In this document: in pieces, positions 7,359 through 16,800 of the stretch
Numbering within the stretch: the stretch's first letter is position 1
Layout: every line of letters starts with the position of its first letter
DNA from: Bacillus_CJ salitolerans
Lineage (GTDB): Bacteria > Bacillota > Bacilli > Bacillales > SA4
Length of the DNA stretch: 63,239 bases
Assembly (NCBI RefSeq): GCF_042680805.1
Contig: NZ_JBHUEM010000041.1
Coordinates: 1 to 63,239 of the forward strand
Direction: 5' to 3'
Made by a program: the position numbers and the translations under genes
The notes under the pieces: model-generated
Databases searched by the model: none
Seen by the model: the letters and a program-made list of their open reading frames with translations, nothing else
Told to the model about the DNA's origin: nothing

Positions 7359-7539
7359 ATGTATCGTCCTCAAAGCCTACTACGTCATTAGAGCCTCCGT
7401 TGAAGATCTCCACCTTGCTTGTTTTCTTAGTACTTTTCTAAGAAATGAAATATTTAATGCTTGGTCCAATATGAAAAAAATAGATTATGATATCATAAAA
7501 TTAGAATTCAAACGGTATGGTAAAAGAGAGGGTATTTAT

Positions 7540-8916
7540 ATGGCAAAAAGAAAAACCAAGTTCACATGCTCAGCATGTGGTTATGAATCACCAAAATGGA
7601 TGGGGAAATGTCCAGGCTGCGGGGCATGGAATACACTAACAGAGGAATTAGAGCCTGTAAAATCCTCCCGAAAAATGACTTTCACTGCTTCATTACATGA
7701 TGGATTATCTAAACCTATACAATTACAGAATGTAGAAACGGTTCAAGAGCCGAGATTGAAAACAGATAATGGGGAGTTTAATCGTGTCCTCGGTGGGGGC
7801 ATTGTAAGAGGTTCACTCGTGCTCATCGGTGGAGACCCTGGTATTGGGAAATCCACATTACTCCTTCAGGTTTCATCACAATTATCTTCAAAAAATCATG
7901 GTGTACTATATATCTCCGGTGAAGAATCTGTCAAACAAACAAAAATTCGCGCAGATCGTCTTCGGGTGGATTCCAGTTCGTTATATGTTTTAGCTGAAAC
8001 GGACTTAGAATTAATAACAAAGGCCATCGAACAGACAAATCCGTCATTTGTTATCATCGACTCCATCCAAACAATCTATCATCCAGATATTCAATCAGCA
8101 CCAGGGAGTGTATCCCAAGTAAGAGAGTGTACGTCAGAATTAATGAGAATTGGAAAATCAAAAGGGATTGCTATCTTTATTGTGGGGCATGTAACAAAAG
8201 AAGGAGCAATTGCAGGTCCTCGTTTATTAGAACATATGGTAGACACTGTACTTTATTTTGAAGGAGAACGTCATCATTCTTATCGCATCTTAAGAGCGGT
8301 AAAAAATCGTTTTGGTTCTACGAATGAAATGGGAATATTTGAGATGAAGGAGGAAGGTTTAGAAGAAGTCCATAACCCTTCTGAAATCTTCCTTGAGGAG
8401 CGGTCTAAAGGAGCAGCTGGATCAACAGTCGTAGCCTCAATGGAAGGGACTAGACCTGTATTGGTTGAAATACAAGCATTGGTTTCGCCGACGAGTTTTG
8501 GAAACCCAAGAAGGATGGCAACAGGCCTAGACGTTAATAGAGTATCCCTACTTATGGCGGTACTAGAGAAAAGAATCGGATTATTATTACAAAATCAAGA
8601 TGCTTATTTAAAAGTAGCAGGGGGGGTAAAGTTAGATGAACCTGCTATTGATTTGGCAGTAGCCGTGAGTATTGCATCGAGCTTTCGAGATCAGCCTTCT
8701 TCTGCAACAGATGTCCTTATCGGTGAGGTAGGTTTAACAGGTGAGGTTAGGAGGGTATCTAGAATAGAGCAAAGAGTACAGGAAGCAGCTAAGCTTGGTT
8801 TTAAGCGCGCGATTATACCCGAAAAAAATATTGGGAATTGGACTGTTCCGAAGGATATTCAAATTATAGGAGTGGAGCATATTCGTCAAGCTTTACAGAT
8901 CACCTTAGGGGGCTAG
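7540..8916 (+). CDS. radA: RadA, DNA repair and recombination ATPase
   Basis: RadA is a RecA-like hexameric helicase that helps process recombination intermediates. The 458-residue product has an N-terminal Cys4 zinc finger (CSACGYESPKWMGKCPGC), a RecA-like ATPase core with Walker A GGDPGIGKST (~97), the RadA signature KNRFG, and a Lon-protease-like C-terminal domain. I start it at ATG 7540 (MAKRKTKF) after AGAGAGGG; an in-frame ATG 23 codons upstream would add a non-conserved extension. It is 5 nt upstream of disA, so the two are probably cotranscribed. Confidence 0.95.
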   Translation: MAKRKTKFTCSACGYESPKWMGKCPGCGAWNTLTEELEPVKSSRKMTFTASLHDGLSKPIQLQNVETVQEPRLKTDNGEFNRVLGGGIVRGSLVLIGGDPGIGKSTLLLQVSSQLSSKNHGVLYISGEESVKQTKIRADRLRVDSSSLYVLAETDLELITKAIEQTNPSFVIIDSIQTIYHPDIQSAPGSVSQVRECTSELMRIGKSKGIAIFIVGHVTKEGAIAGPRLLEHMVDTVLYFEGERHHSYRILRAVKNRFGSTNEMGIFEMKEEGLEEVHNPSEIFLEERSKGAAGSTVVASMEGTRPVLVEIQALVSPTSFGNPRRMATGLDVNRVSLLMAVLEKRIGLLLQNQDAYLKVAGGVKLDEPAIDLAVAVSIASSFRDQPSSATDVLIGEVGLTGEVRRVSRIEQRVQEAAKLGFKRAIIPEKNIGNWTVPKDIQIIGVEHIRQALQITLGG

Positions 8917-8921
8917 TTTGA

Positions 8922-9995
8922 ATGGATGAGAATAAGCAGAGTGTAAAGAACATCGCGGAGATCTTACAGTTTGTTGCACCTGGAACGCCTATTCGTGAAG
9001 GAATAGACAATGTCCTTCGTGCAAAAACAGGTGGTCTGATCGTTCTAGGTTATAATGAACAAGTCCAATCTGTAGTAGATGGTGGATTTTCGATTGATTG
9101 TTCCTTCTCACCTGCTCACTTATATGAACTGGCCAAAATGGATGGTGCCATTATCTTGAATGGAACAGGTAGCAAGATTATATTAGCGAATGCCCAATTA
9201 GTTCCAGATTCAAATGTTAGCTCCTCGGAGACAGGAATGAGGCATCGTACAGCAGAGAGAGTAGCGAAACAGACAGGCTGCCTTGTCATAGCGATTTCAC
9301 AGAGAAGAAATGTAATAACGCTCTATCAGGGTGAATTTAGATATGCACTTCGTGAAATAGGTGTAATTTTAACAAAAGCTAATCAAGCTATTCAAACATT
9401 AGAAAAATACAAAATGGTATTAGATCAGAGTATAACGAACCTAGGTGCTCTAGAATTTGAGGACCTAGCAAACTTATCAGAGGTTTTGCAAGTCTTACAT
9501 CGTGTTGAAATGGTACTACGCATTAAGACGGAAATTCTAAGCTACATTGATGAACTAGGTACAGAGGGACGGTTAATTAGACTCCAAATGACAGAGCTAC
9601 TAGCGCATATAGAAGAAGAGGCACTTCTTCTCATCAAGGACTATTCCTATGTACAGGGGACAGATCCTATAAAGATTTTACATACATTGCAAAAACTATC
9701 TAACTCAGAATTACTTGATGATGCTGTCATTGTAAAACTACTGGGTTACCCAGGGAGTACCAATTTAGAGGATATAGTCATCCCAAGAGGGTACCGAATA
9801 CTTAATAAAATTCCAAGACTCCCACCTATTGTTATTGAAAACATTGTGACAACACTATCAAATATGAAGAATATTGTTAGAGCATCAACGGAAGAACTTG
9901 ATGATATAGAGGGTATCGGAGAAGTTCGAGCAAAGAAAATAAAAGAAGGCTTAAAGAGAATTTATGCACAGCTTTTAATCGACCGACAAATGTGA
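8922..9995 (+). CDS. disA: DisA, DNA-scanning diadenylate cyclase
   Basis: DisA makes the second messenger c-di-AMP from two ATP and reports on DNA integrity; branched DNA inhibits it. The 357-residue protein has the DAC catalytic domain with DGA (~74-76) and RHR (~107-109), a helical spine, and a C-terminal helix-hairpin-helix DNA-binding domain (IEGIGEVRAKKI near 327-338). It follows radA by 5 nt with AGGGGG as ribosome binding site. In known systems RadA restrains DisA, which fits the pairing. Confidence 0.95.
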   Translation: MDENKQSVKNIAEILQFVAPGTPIREGIDNVLRAKTGGLIVLGYNEQVQSVVDGGFSIDCSFSPAHLYELAKMDGAIILNGTGSKIILANAQLVPDSNVSSSETGMRHRTAERVAKQTGCLVIAISQRRNVITLYQGEFRYALREIGVILTKANQAIQTLEKYKMVLDQSITNLGALEFEDLANLSEVLQVLHRVEMVLRIKTEILSYIDELGTEGRLIRLQMTELLAHIEEEALLLIKDYSYVQGTDPIKILHTLQKLSNSELLDDAVIVKLLGYPGSTNLEDIVIPRGYRILNKIPRLPPIVIENIVTTLSNMKNIVRASTEELDDIEGIGEVRAKKIKEGLKRIYAQLLIDRQM

Positions 9996-10443
9996 AAAGG
10001 AAATTCGAATGGTATAGAAATATGACTCAATACATTTTCTTGTTCATCAACTATAATTGCTGCTTCATGTATGTATAGGTTTTCGGCTCATTATCATCCA
10101 ATAGATCACAATTCCGACTAAAACAGTCCCTTATCCAAGTCTGTAGGCTTATTTTAACATCAATAGAGGGAAATAATCTTAATACGAGATTAAGTAGCAC
10201 TTTATTTGACATTATTTTACTTTATTGCTATAGTAGCTGAAAATTAAAATTGAAAAGGAAATGATAGACAAATCTCTCAAAAGTGAACCCATTTCCCCTT
10301 GTTAATCGTATATACTAATGACACCTAAAATGTGTGAAAAAATAAGTTGTTTGTGTCAAAAATCTAACATTTTTTAAAGATATTGTAATAATAGGTTTCA
10401 AACAGGGGAAAGTGTTTATAATGAATAAATAGGAGGTGAAAGC
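9996..10443. other. Intergenic region between disA and yacL
   Basis: I see no gene in this ~450-bp AT-rich stretch. It has no obvious terminator for disA. A TATAAT at 10417-10422 sits just upstream of the yacL ribosome binding site AGGAGGTG and is a plausible -10 element, but I find no good -35 at the right distance. No copy of the dispersed repeat is present here. Confidence 0.5.
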
Positions 10444-11532
10444 ATGATAAAAAGAATTGTGCAGCTCTGCTTTTTACTAGTAGGTGGGACACTAGGAATC
10501 TTTTTTATTCCATCATTAGTTTCCTTACTGGATGTGGGCAATATCCCATTGATAGAATCTCCGTATACAAGAGCGGGATTAGGTGCTATTATTTTTTTCA
10601 TCCTTACTTTTTGGTTAGTGGATTTTGTAGTTGATTTTATTAAATGGTTTGAAGAAGCATTAGTCAAGGCACCGGTAGCTGAAGTATTATTTGGTAGCTT
10701 TGGATTAATCTTTGGCCTTATTGTTGCTTTCTTAATTGCGATTCCCATAAAAACAATTGATTTTCCATTAGTTAATACGGTCATTCCTATTTTGTTAACG
10801 TTACTGTTAGGATATTTAGGATTTCAAGTTGGATTTAAAAAGCGAGATGAGCTGATTAGCTTATTTACGTTAGCGGGGAAAGGGAAGAAAAGAGAGATTG
10901 AAGAAGATGAGGTAATCCAAAAGGGTGCACTCAAAATTTTAGATACTAGTGTCATTATTGATGGTCGTGTAGCAGATATATGTCAAACTGGGTTCTTAGA
11001 AGGAACTATGGTTATCCCGCAGTTTGTTCTAGAGGAATTACAACATATAGCAGATTCCTCAGACGTCCTTAAGAGAAATCGTGGGCGTCGTGGTTTGGAT
11101 ATCTTGAATCGTATTCAAAAAGAACTCGCTATTAAGGTCGAGATTTATGAAGGTGATTTTGAAGAAATCCAAGAAGTGGATAGTAAACTCGTAAAATTAG
11201 CGAAGCTAACAAACGGTGTAGTCGTTACAAATGACTTCAATTTAAATAAGGTTTGCGAATTGCAAAATGTGGCTGTTCTGAACATTAATGATTTAGCTAA
11301 TGCTGTGAAGCCTGTTGTGCTTCCAGGCGAAGAGCTCAATGTACAAGTAATAAAAGATGGTAAAGAACATAACCAAGGTATTGCTTATCTTGATGATGGG
11401 ACGATGATTGTTGTAGAGGATGGACGAGATTACATTGGAAAGAGAATCGATGTTCTTGTAACAAGTGTTTTGCAAACATCAGCAGGACGAATGATCTTTG
11501 CTAAACCTAAATTACTTGAGAAGGCACTATAA
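10444..11532 (+). CDS. yacL: YacL, membrane-anchored PIN/TRAM-domain protein
   Basis: This 362-residue protein joins four N-terminal membrane segments (within residues ~1-125) to a cytoplasmic PIN nuclease-like domain (~155-270, with acidic residues in LDTSVIIDGR, VLEELQ and VVTNDFNLN) and a C-terminal TRAM domain (~285-345) likely to bind RNA. Homologues are conserved in Bacillota; the substrate is unknown to me. The ATG is preceded by AGGAGGTG. It is the first gene of a run with ispD (11 nt downstream) and ispF. Confidence 0.88.
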   Translation: MIKRIVQLCFLLVGGTLGIFFIPSLVSLLDVGNIPLIESPYTRAGLGAIIFFILTFWLVDFVVDFIKWFEEALVKAPVAEVLFGSFGLIFGLIVAFLIAIPIKTIDFPLVNTVIPILLTLLLGYLGFQVGFKKRDELISLFTLAGKGKKREIEEDEVIQKGALKILDTSVIIDGRVADICQTGFLEGTMVIPQFVLEELQHIADSSDVLKRNRGRRGLDILNRIQKELAIKVEIYEGDFEEIQEVDSKLVKLAKLTNGVVVTNDFNLNKVCELQNVAVLNINDLANAVKPVVLPGEELNVQVIKDGKEHNQGIAYLDDGTMIVVEDGRDYIGKRIDVLVTSVLQTSAGRMIFAKPKLLEKAL

Positions 11533-11543
11533 TGGTGATGTAA

Positions 11544-12227
11544 ATGAATTATAAAGTCGTAATACCAGCAGCTGGACTTGGTAAGAGGATGAATGCTGGG
11601 ATGAATAAACAATTTATTACGTTAAATGGAAAGCCAGTTATTATTCATACATTGACTGTTTTTGAAAATGATCCAAAATGCATCGGTATTTCTCTTGTTG
11701 TGAACCGTGACGATAGGAAAGAATTTGAAGCGCTATTAAGTAGCTATCACATTTCAAAGGTAGACCAGCTAGTTTTAGGTGGGAAAGAGAGACAGGATAG
11801 TGTATGGAATGGCTTACAGAAGACAAGTTCAACAGGGCTAGTGCTCGTTCACGATGGAGCAAGACCCTTCATCACACAAGAAAAAATCCATGAATTAATC
11901 GATGCTGCAGAAAAAAATGGCGCAGCCATATTAGCTGTTCCTGTTAAGGATACAATCAAGAAAGTAACGAATGGTTTAGTAGACGAAACCGTTGAGCGTT
12001 CAAGCTTGTGGGCAGTTCAAACCCCACAAGCTTTTCATATGCAACTACTTGAAGAAGCTTTCAGGAAAGCGGATATTGATCATTTTATTGGTACGGATGA
12101 GGCAAGTTTAGTTGAAAGATTGGACAGGCCTGTTGTTATCGTTGCAGGAGATTATGAAAATATTAAATTAACAACACAGGAAGACCTATTGTATGGAGAG
12201 TCAATATTAATGAAACGGCAAAAGTAG
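11544..12227 (+). CDS. ispD: IspD, 2-C-methyl-D-erythritol 4-phosphate cytidylyltransferase
   Basis: IspD transfers CMP from CTP to MEP, the third step of the non-mevalonate isoprenoid pathway that feeds undecaprenyl phosphate and quinones. The 227-residue product has the nucleotidyltransferase loop PAAGLGKRM (8-16), KQF, the DGARPF motif and TDEASLVE. It sits between yacL and ispF, 12 nt before the latter; ispD and ispF catalyse non-consecutive steps but are commonly adjacent. Confidence 0.95.
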   Translation: MNYKVVIPAAGLGKRMNAGMNKQFITLNGKPVIIHTLTVFENDPKCIGISLVVNRDDRKEFEALLSSYHISKVDQLVLGGKERQDSVWNGLQKTSSTGLVLVHDGARPFITQEKIHELIDAAEKNGAAILAVPVKDTIKKVTNGLVDETVERSSLWAVQTPQAFHMQLLEEAFRKADIDHFIGTDEASLVERLDRPVVIVAGDYENIKLTTQEDLLYGESILMKRQK

Positions 12228-12239
12228 GAGAGGATTCAT

Positions 12240-12719
12240 ATGTTTCGAATTGGGCAAGGCTTTGATGTTCATCAACTAGGAGAAGGGGTACCACTTATCA
12301 TAGGTGGAATCACGATTCCGTACGAAAAGGGATTAATTGGTCATTCCGATGCAGATGTTTTGCTACATACTATTGCGGATGCCTGCTTAGGGGCTATCGG
12401 AGAAGGAGATATTGGTAGACATTTTCCTGATACGGATCCAGCCTTTAAAGGGGCTGATTCTGCGAAATTATTAGAGCATGTTTGGACATTAGTTGAAGAA
12501 AAAGGATACACTTTAGGGAATGTGGACTGTACAATCATTGCACAGAAGCCTAAAATGGCTCCGTATATTTCAGCAATGAGAGAAAGAATTGCTGCCATTT
12601 TGCATTCTACAGTAGAGCGGGTAAATGTGAAAGCAACCACAACTGAAAAATTAGGCTTTACCGGTCGCGGAGAAGGAATTGCCACTCAGGCTGTAATCCT
12701 AATTCAAAAAAAGGAATAG
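12240..12719 (+). CDS. ispF: IspF, 2-C-methyl-D-erythritol 2,4-cyclodiphosphate synthase
   Basis: IspF cyclises CDP-ME 2-phosphate to MEcPP with release of CMP in the MEP pathway. The 159-residue length is standard. Metal ligands are visible in GFDVHQL (D9, H11) and GHSDADVLLH, and the C-terminal TTTEKLGFTGRGEGI loop is typical. A GGAGAGG site precedes the ATG. It is the last gene of the yacL-ispD-ispF run; no clear terminator follows. Confidence 0.96.
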   Translation: MFRIGQGFDVHQLGEGVPLIIGGITIPYEKGLIGHSDADVLLHTIADACLGAIGEGDIGRHFPDTDPAFKGADSAKLLEHVWTLVEEKGYTLGNVDCTIIAQKPKMAPYISAMRERIAAILHSTVERVNVKATTTEKLGFTGRGEGIATQAVILIQKKE

Positions 12720-12755
12720 AAATTCAATCAATAAATTTGAGATGCATGAATGTTT

Positions 12756-12784
12756 TTGTGGTGATAGAATAAGCATGGTAAAAT
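12756..12784 (+). promoter_or_regulatory. Candidate sigma-A promoter of gltX
   Basis: TTGTGG (12756-12761) and TAAAAT (12779-12784) have 17-bp spacing and lie about 60 bp upstream of the gltX start in the ispF-gltX gap. Confidence 0.5.
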
Positions 12785-12845
12785 AATTAAAATTCTCATA
12801 CTAGTAGTATAGAGGGAACAAGATAAGCAGGAGCGTGAGTATAAG

Positions 12846-14303
12846 ATGTTAAACGAAGTACGTGTTCGTTATGCACCTAGTCCAACAGGTCATTTACATA
12901 TTGGAAATGCAAGAACAGCTTTATTTAATTATTTATTTGCACGTAATCAAAATGGGAAATTTATCATTAGAATTGAAGACACAGATAAAAAACGAAATAT
13001 TGAAGGTGGCGAAGAAAGTCAGCTTGAGTATTTAAAATGGCTTGGAGTTGATTGGGATGAGGCACCTGATGTAGGAGGAGAGTATGGACCATATCGCCAA
13101 TCAGAACGAAACGAGATCTATAAAAAGTTCTACAATGAACTTCTTGAAAAGGGCTTAGCCTATAAATGCTATTGTACAGAAGAAGAGCTTGAGCAAGAAA
13201 GAGAAGAGCAAATTGCCAGAAATGAAATGCCCATGTATTCAGGGAAGCATCGAAATTTAACCGAGGAAGAAAGAGCAGCTTTTGAAGCAGAAGGTCGATT
13301 ACCTAGCATTCGATTCCGTGTCCCTGAAGGAAAAAGCTACCGCTTTCATGATATGGTAAAAGGCGATATTAGCTTTGAATCGGAAGGTATGGGGGATTTT
13401 GTTATTGTTAAAAAAGACGGAACACCGACTTATAATTTCGCAGTTGCCGTTGATGATCACTTAATGAAAATTACTCATGTTTTAAGAGGAGAAGACCATA
13501 TTTCTAACACTCCAAAACAGATGATGATTTATGAAGCATTTAATTGGGATATTCCTACCTTTGGTCATATGACGCTTATTGTGAATGAGCAACGTAAGAA
13601 GCTTAGTAAGCGTGATGAAAGCATCATTCAATTCATCGAACAATATGAGGAGTTAGGTTACTTGCCAGAAGCACTATTTAATTTTATTGGTTTATTAGGA
13701 TGGTCGCCAGTAGGAGAGGAAGAAATCTTCAATAAAGCTCAGTTTATAGAGATTTTTGACCCTGCTCGTTTATCAAAATCACCGGCAGTGTTTGATACCC
13801 ATAAATTAACATGGATGAATAACCAATACTTGAAAAAACTTGATATGAATACCCTTGTTGAACTATGTATGCCACATTTAATTAAGGCTGGTAGGGTCAA
13901 GAGCAATCCTTCTGAACAGGAGTCTGAATGGGTAAATCAATTAGTTGCCTTATATCAAGAAAAGATGAGTTTTGGAGCAGAAATTGTTGAACTATCGGAA
14001 TTATTCTTTAAAGACGATATAGAATATGAGGAAGAAGCAAAAGAGGTATTAGCTGAAGAACAAGTACCAGAAGTAATGAAAGCCTTTTTAGATCAGCTAA
14101 ACAGACTAGAATCGTTTAGTTCTGACGATGTACAGGGTGCCATTAAAGCAACTCAAAAAGCAACTGGTCAAAAGGGGAAAAAATTGTTTATGCCAATCCG
14201 TGTGGCTACAACAGGACAAACGCATGGTCCTGATTTACCACAAGCTATCTCGTTACTCGGCAAAGAAAAGATTGTTGCAAGGGTAAAGAAACTTATTGAT
14301 TAA
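12846..14303 (+). CDS. gltX: Glutamyl-tRNA synthetase
   Basis: GltX charges tRNA-Glu with glutamate and, in Bacillus, also mischarges tRNA-Gln for later amidation. The 485-residue class I synthetase shows the HIGH-type motif HIGN (18-21) and the KMSKS-type loop KLSKR near 253, with the C-terminal anticodon-binding helical domain. It is transcribed alone from its own candidate promoter and precedes the T-box-regulated cysE operon. Confidence 0.96.
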   Translation: MLNEVRVRYAPSPTGHLHIGNARTALFNYLFARNQNGKFIIRIEDTDKKRNIEGGEESQLEYLKWLGVDWDEAPDVGGEYGPYRQSERNEIYKKFYNELLEKGLAYKCYCTEEELEQEREEQIARNEMPMYSGKHRNLTEEERAAFEAEGRLPSIRFRVPEGKSYRFHDMVKGDISFESEGMGDFVIVKKDGTPTYNFAVAVDDHLMKITHVLRGEDHISNTPKQMMIYEAFNWDIPTFGHMTLIVNEQRKKLSKRDESIIQFIEQYEELGYLPEALFNFIGLLGWSPVGEEEIFNKAQFIEIFDPARLSKSPAVFDTHKLTWMNNQYLKKLDMNTLVELCMPHLIKAGRVKSNPSEQESEWVNQLVALYQEKMSFGAEIVELSELFFKDDIEYEEEAKEVLAEEQVPEVMKAFLDQLNRLESFSSDDVQGAIKATQKATGQKGKKLFMPIRVATTGQTHGPDLPQAISLLGKEKIVARVKKLID

Positions 14304-14339
14304 CAAATTTGACGTTTTATAATATAGTAAGTGTATATC

Positions 14340-14586
14340 CAAAAAATGTTGACGAGGAAAGTAAGTACATGACGTTCTTTTCAGAGAGAACCATCACCGG
14401 CTGAAAGTGGTTCAAGAACGATGATACTGAAGTGCACCTCTGAGTCTTCTATTGAACCGTTAGTAGATAGAAGCGGCTACTCACCGTTAAAGAGTTAAAG
14501 TTGAGATGACATTCAATGTTATCTAAACAGAGTGGAACCGCGCTTATTCAAGCGTCTCTGTGTATATACACAGAGACGCTTTTTTA
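14340..14586 (+). promoter_or_regulatory. Cysteine T-box riboswitch with terminator, upstream of cysE
   Basis: This leader senses uncharged tRNA. The T-box core AGTGGAACCGCG (14531-14542) is present; its TGGA can pair with a UCCA acceptor end, matching a tRNA-Cys U73 discriminator. A TGC codon at 14433-14435 sits in the expected specifier position on the 3' side of stem I (GAAGTGCACC), which agrees with Cys. The terminator is a perfect stem, GCGTCTCTGTG against CACAGAGACGC, with loop TATATA and a T6 tract (14552-14586). Uncharged tRNA-Cys should favour the antiterminator and switch on cysE and cysS. Confidence 0.93.
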
Positions 14587-14592
14587 TTGTTT

Positions 14593-14683
14593 AGGAACCT
14601 ATAAAAGCTCATCATTTGTGGATAACTGAGTGATGTACGGCGTAATCCGGCTCCATCGCCCAGCCCGCCTGAGCCTTTTGTTC
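14593..14683 (+). repeat. Dispersed intergenic repeat, copy B (internally deleted)
   Basis: The head (TATAAAAGCTCA, TTGTGGATAACTGAGTGATG) matches copy D at 61478. The shared core AATCCGGCTCCA...CGCCCAGCC follows and is joined directly to the family tail CCTGAGCCTTTTGTTC. The central hairpin part found in copies A and C is missing. It lies between the T-box terminator and the cysE start, so it becomes part of the full-length cysE mRNA leader. Confidence 0.82.
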
Positions 14684-14743
14684 TTAACATAAGCTTAAAA
14701 ATTTGGCTAAAATAAATACTCAATTGATAGGGAGGGAGAAGGA

Positions 14744-15418
14744 ATGTTTCGCTGGGTAAAAACAATGAGGGAAGATATTCAGGTTGTATTTGATCAGGAT
14801 CCTGCGGCAAGAAGCTCCATTGAAGTATTTTTAACCTATTCAGGACTTCATGCAATATGGGCACATCGCTTAGCACATAACTGTTTTAAGCGAAGACTGT
14901 TTTTCCTTGCGAGAGTGATTTCACAAATCAGTCGCTTCTTTACAGGGATTGAAATACACCCTGGTGCAAAGATTGGACGCAGATTCTTTATCGATCACGG
15001 CATGGGTGTGGTGATTGGTGAAACATGTGAGATTGGGAACAATGTGACTATATTCCAAGGTGTTACACTTGGTGGTACAGGAAAGGAAAAGGGCAAACGG
15101 CATCCTACGATTAAGGACTATGCGCTTATTGCTACTGGTGCAAAGGTATTAGGTTCGATTACAATTGGAGAACATTCTAAAGTAGGAGCGGGTTCCGTTG
15201 TCTTGCATGATGTTCCGCCTAATTCTACAGTAGTAGGAATTCCAGGAAGAGTCGTCATTCAAGATGGGGTAAAAATAAAAAACGATTTAGATCATTGCAA
15301 CCTACCGGACCCGGTAGCGGATCGATTTAAAGAACTAGAGAGAGAGCTAGCGGAGTTACAAAATGAGCTTAAGCAACTGAAGGAAAGGAAGATTGAAAGT
15401 GGCCATCCAACTTTATAA
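14744..15418 (+). CDS. cysE: Serine O-acetyltransferase
   Basis: CysE acetylates serine with acetyl-CoA, the committed step of cysteine synthesis. The 224-residue protein has an N-terminal helical part and a left-handed beta-helix of hexapeptide repeats (about 60-175) with the catalytic DHGMGVVIGET segment (~84-94), then a charged C-terminal helix. GGGAGGGAG precedes the ATG. The cysS start overlaps its 3' end, so the two are translationally coupled and share T-box control, tying cysteine supply to tRNA-Cys charging. Confidence 0.95.
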   Translation: MFRWVKTMREDIQVVFDQDPAARSSIEVFLTYSGLHAIWAHRLAHNCFKRRLFFLARVISQISRFFTGIEIHPGAKIGRRFFIDHGMGVVIGETCEIGNNVTIFQGVTLGGTGKEKGKRHPTIKDYALIATGAKVLGSITIGEHSKVGAGSVVLHDVPPNSTVVGIPGRVVIQDGVKIKNDLDHCNLPDPVADRFKELERELAELQNELKQLKERKIESGHPTL

Positions 15419-16799
15419 TACACTTACTAGAAAAAAAGAAGAGTTTAAGCCCATTGAAGAAGGTAAAATTAAGATGTACGTGTGTGGTCCGACTGTTTAC
15501 AACTATATTCACATTGGGAATGCTAGACCAGCAATCGTATTCGATACTGTAAGGCGTTACTTTGAGTATAGGGGTTACAAAGTGGAATTTGTCACGAACT
15601 TTACAGACGTGGATGATAAGTTAATCAGGGCTGCAAATGATTTAGGTGAAGATGTCCCGACTATAGCAGAGCGTTTTATTGAAGCTTATCATGAGGATGT
15701 TTCTGCCCTTGGCTGCCAGCGTGCTGATCATCACCCTCGCGTAACAGAAAGCATGGACATTATTATTGAATTTATCGAACAATTGATTGAAAAAGGATTC
15801 GCCTATGAATCAAATGGTGATGTCTATTATAAAACACGTGCATTTGATGGGTACGGAAAGCTTTCCCATCAGTCAATTGATGACTTGAGATCAGGTGCTC
15901 GAATTGAGGTTGGAGAAAAGAAACAAGATCCTCTTGATTTTGCTTTATGGAAAGCAGAGAAAGAAAGTGAAATATCGTGGGATAGTCCATGGGGGAAAGG
16001 AAGACCAGGCTGGCATATTGAGTGCTCAGCTATGGCAAAAAAGTATTTAGGTGATACGATTGATATACATGCAGGGGGACAAGATTTAACGTTTCCTCAT
16101 CACGAAAATGAAATAGCTCAATCCGAAGCCAATAATGAGAAAACATTCTCAAATTACTGGATGCATAATGGGTATATTAATATTAATAATGAGAAGATGT
16201 CAAAGTCATTGGGGAATTTCATACTAGTACACGATATTCTTAAAACCGTTAATCCTCAAGTAGTAAGATTTTTTATCCTTTCTGTTCACTATCGTCATCC
16301 AATTAATTTTAGTGAAGAGCTTGTTGAAAGTGCAAAGAGTGGATTTGAACGAATTCAGACTTCCTACGAAAACCTAAAACATCGTATTCAAACTAGTAGT
16401 AACTTAGCAGAAGACAATGGGGTTTGGTTGGAGAAAATTTCAGACATAAGGCAAAGCTTTATTAAGGAAATGGATGATGACTTTAACACAGCCAATGCTA
16501 TATCAATATTGTTTGAGCTTTCAAAAACTGCAAACCTCTATCTAATGGAGAAAAATACGTCAGAAGAAGTGATTCAAACATTTATTCATTTGTTCGATGA
16601 TTTAGCAGGTGTATTAGGCTTATCCCTCATTAGACAAAAAGAGATGCTTGATGACGAAATTGAAGCATTAATTGAAAAGCGGGTAGAAGCACGTAAAAAC
16701 CGAGATTTTGCTTTAGCTGACCAAATTAGAGACCAATTAAAAGAGATGAATATCATTTTAGAGGATACAGCGCAAGGTATAAGATGGAGAAGAGGCTAG
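15399..16799 (+). CDS. cysS: Cysteinyl-tRNA synthetase
   Basis: CysS attaches cysteine to tRNA-Cys. The 466-residue class I enzyme has the zinc/substrate cysteine C29 in MYVCGPTVYN, the HIGN motif at 38-41 and KMSKS at 266-270. I choose GTG 15399 (MAIQLYNTL), 10 nt after AGGAAAGG and matching the family N terminus and length, over the in-frame TTG at 15393, which is too close to the binding site. It overlaps cysE by 20 nt and ends 1 nt before mrnC. Confidence 0.94.
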   Translation: MAIQLYNTLTRKKEEFKPIEEGKIKMYVCGPTVYNYIHIGNARPAIVFDTVRRYFEYRGYKVEFVTNFTDVDDKLIRAANDLGEDVPTIAERFIEAYHEDVSALGCQRADHHPRVTESMDIIIEFIEQLIEKGFAYESNGDVYYKTRAFDGYGKLSHQSIDDLRSGARIEVGEKKQDPLDFALWKAEKESEISWDSPWGKGRPGWHIECSAMAKKYLGDTIDIHAGGQDLTFPHHENEIAQSEANNEKTFSNYWMHNGYININNEKMSKSLGNFILVHDILKTVNPQVVRFFILSVHYRHPINFSEELVESAKSGFERIQTSYENLKHRIQTSSNLAEDNGVWLEKISDIRQSFIKEMDDDFNTANAISILFELSKTANLYLMEKNTSEEVIQTFIHLFDDLAGVLGLSLIRQKEMLDDEIEALIEKRVEARKNRDFALADQIRDQLKEMNIILEDTAQGIRWRRG

Positions 16800-16800
16800 G

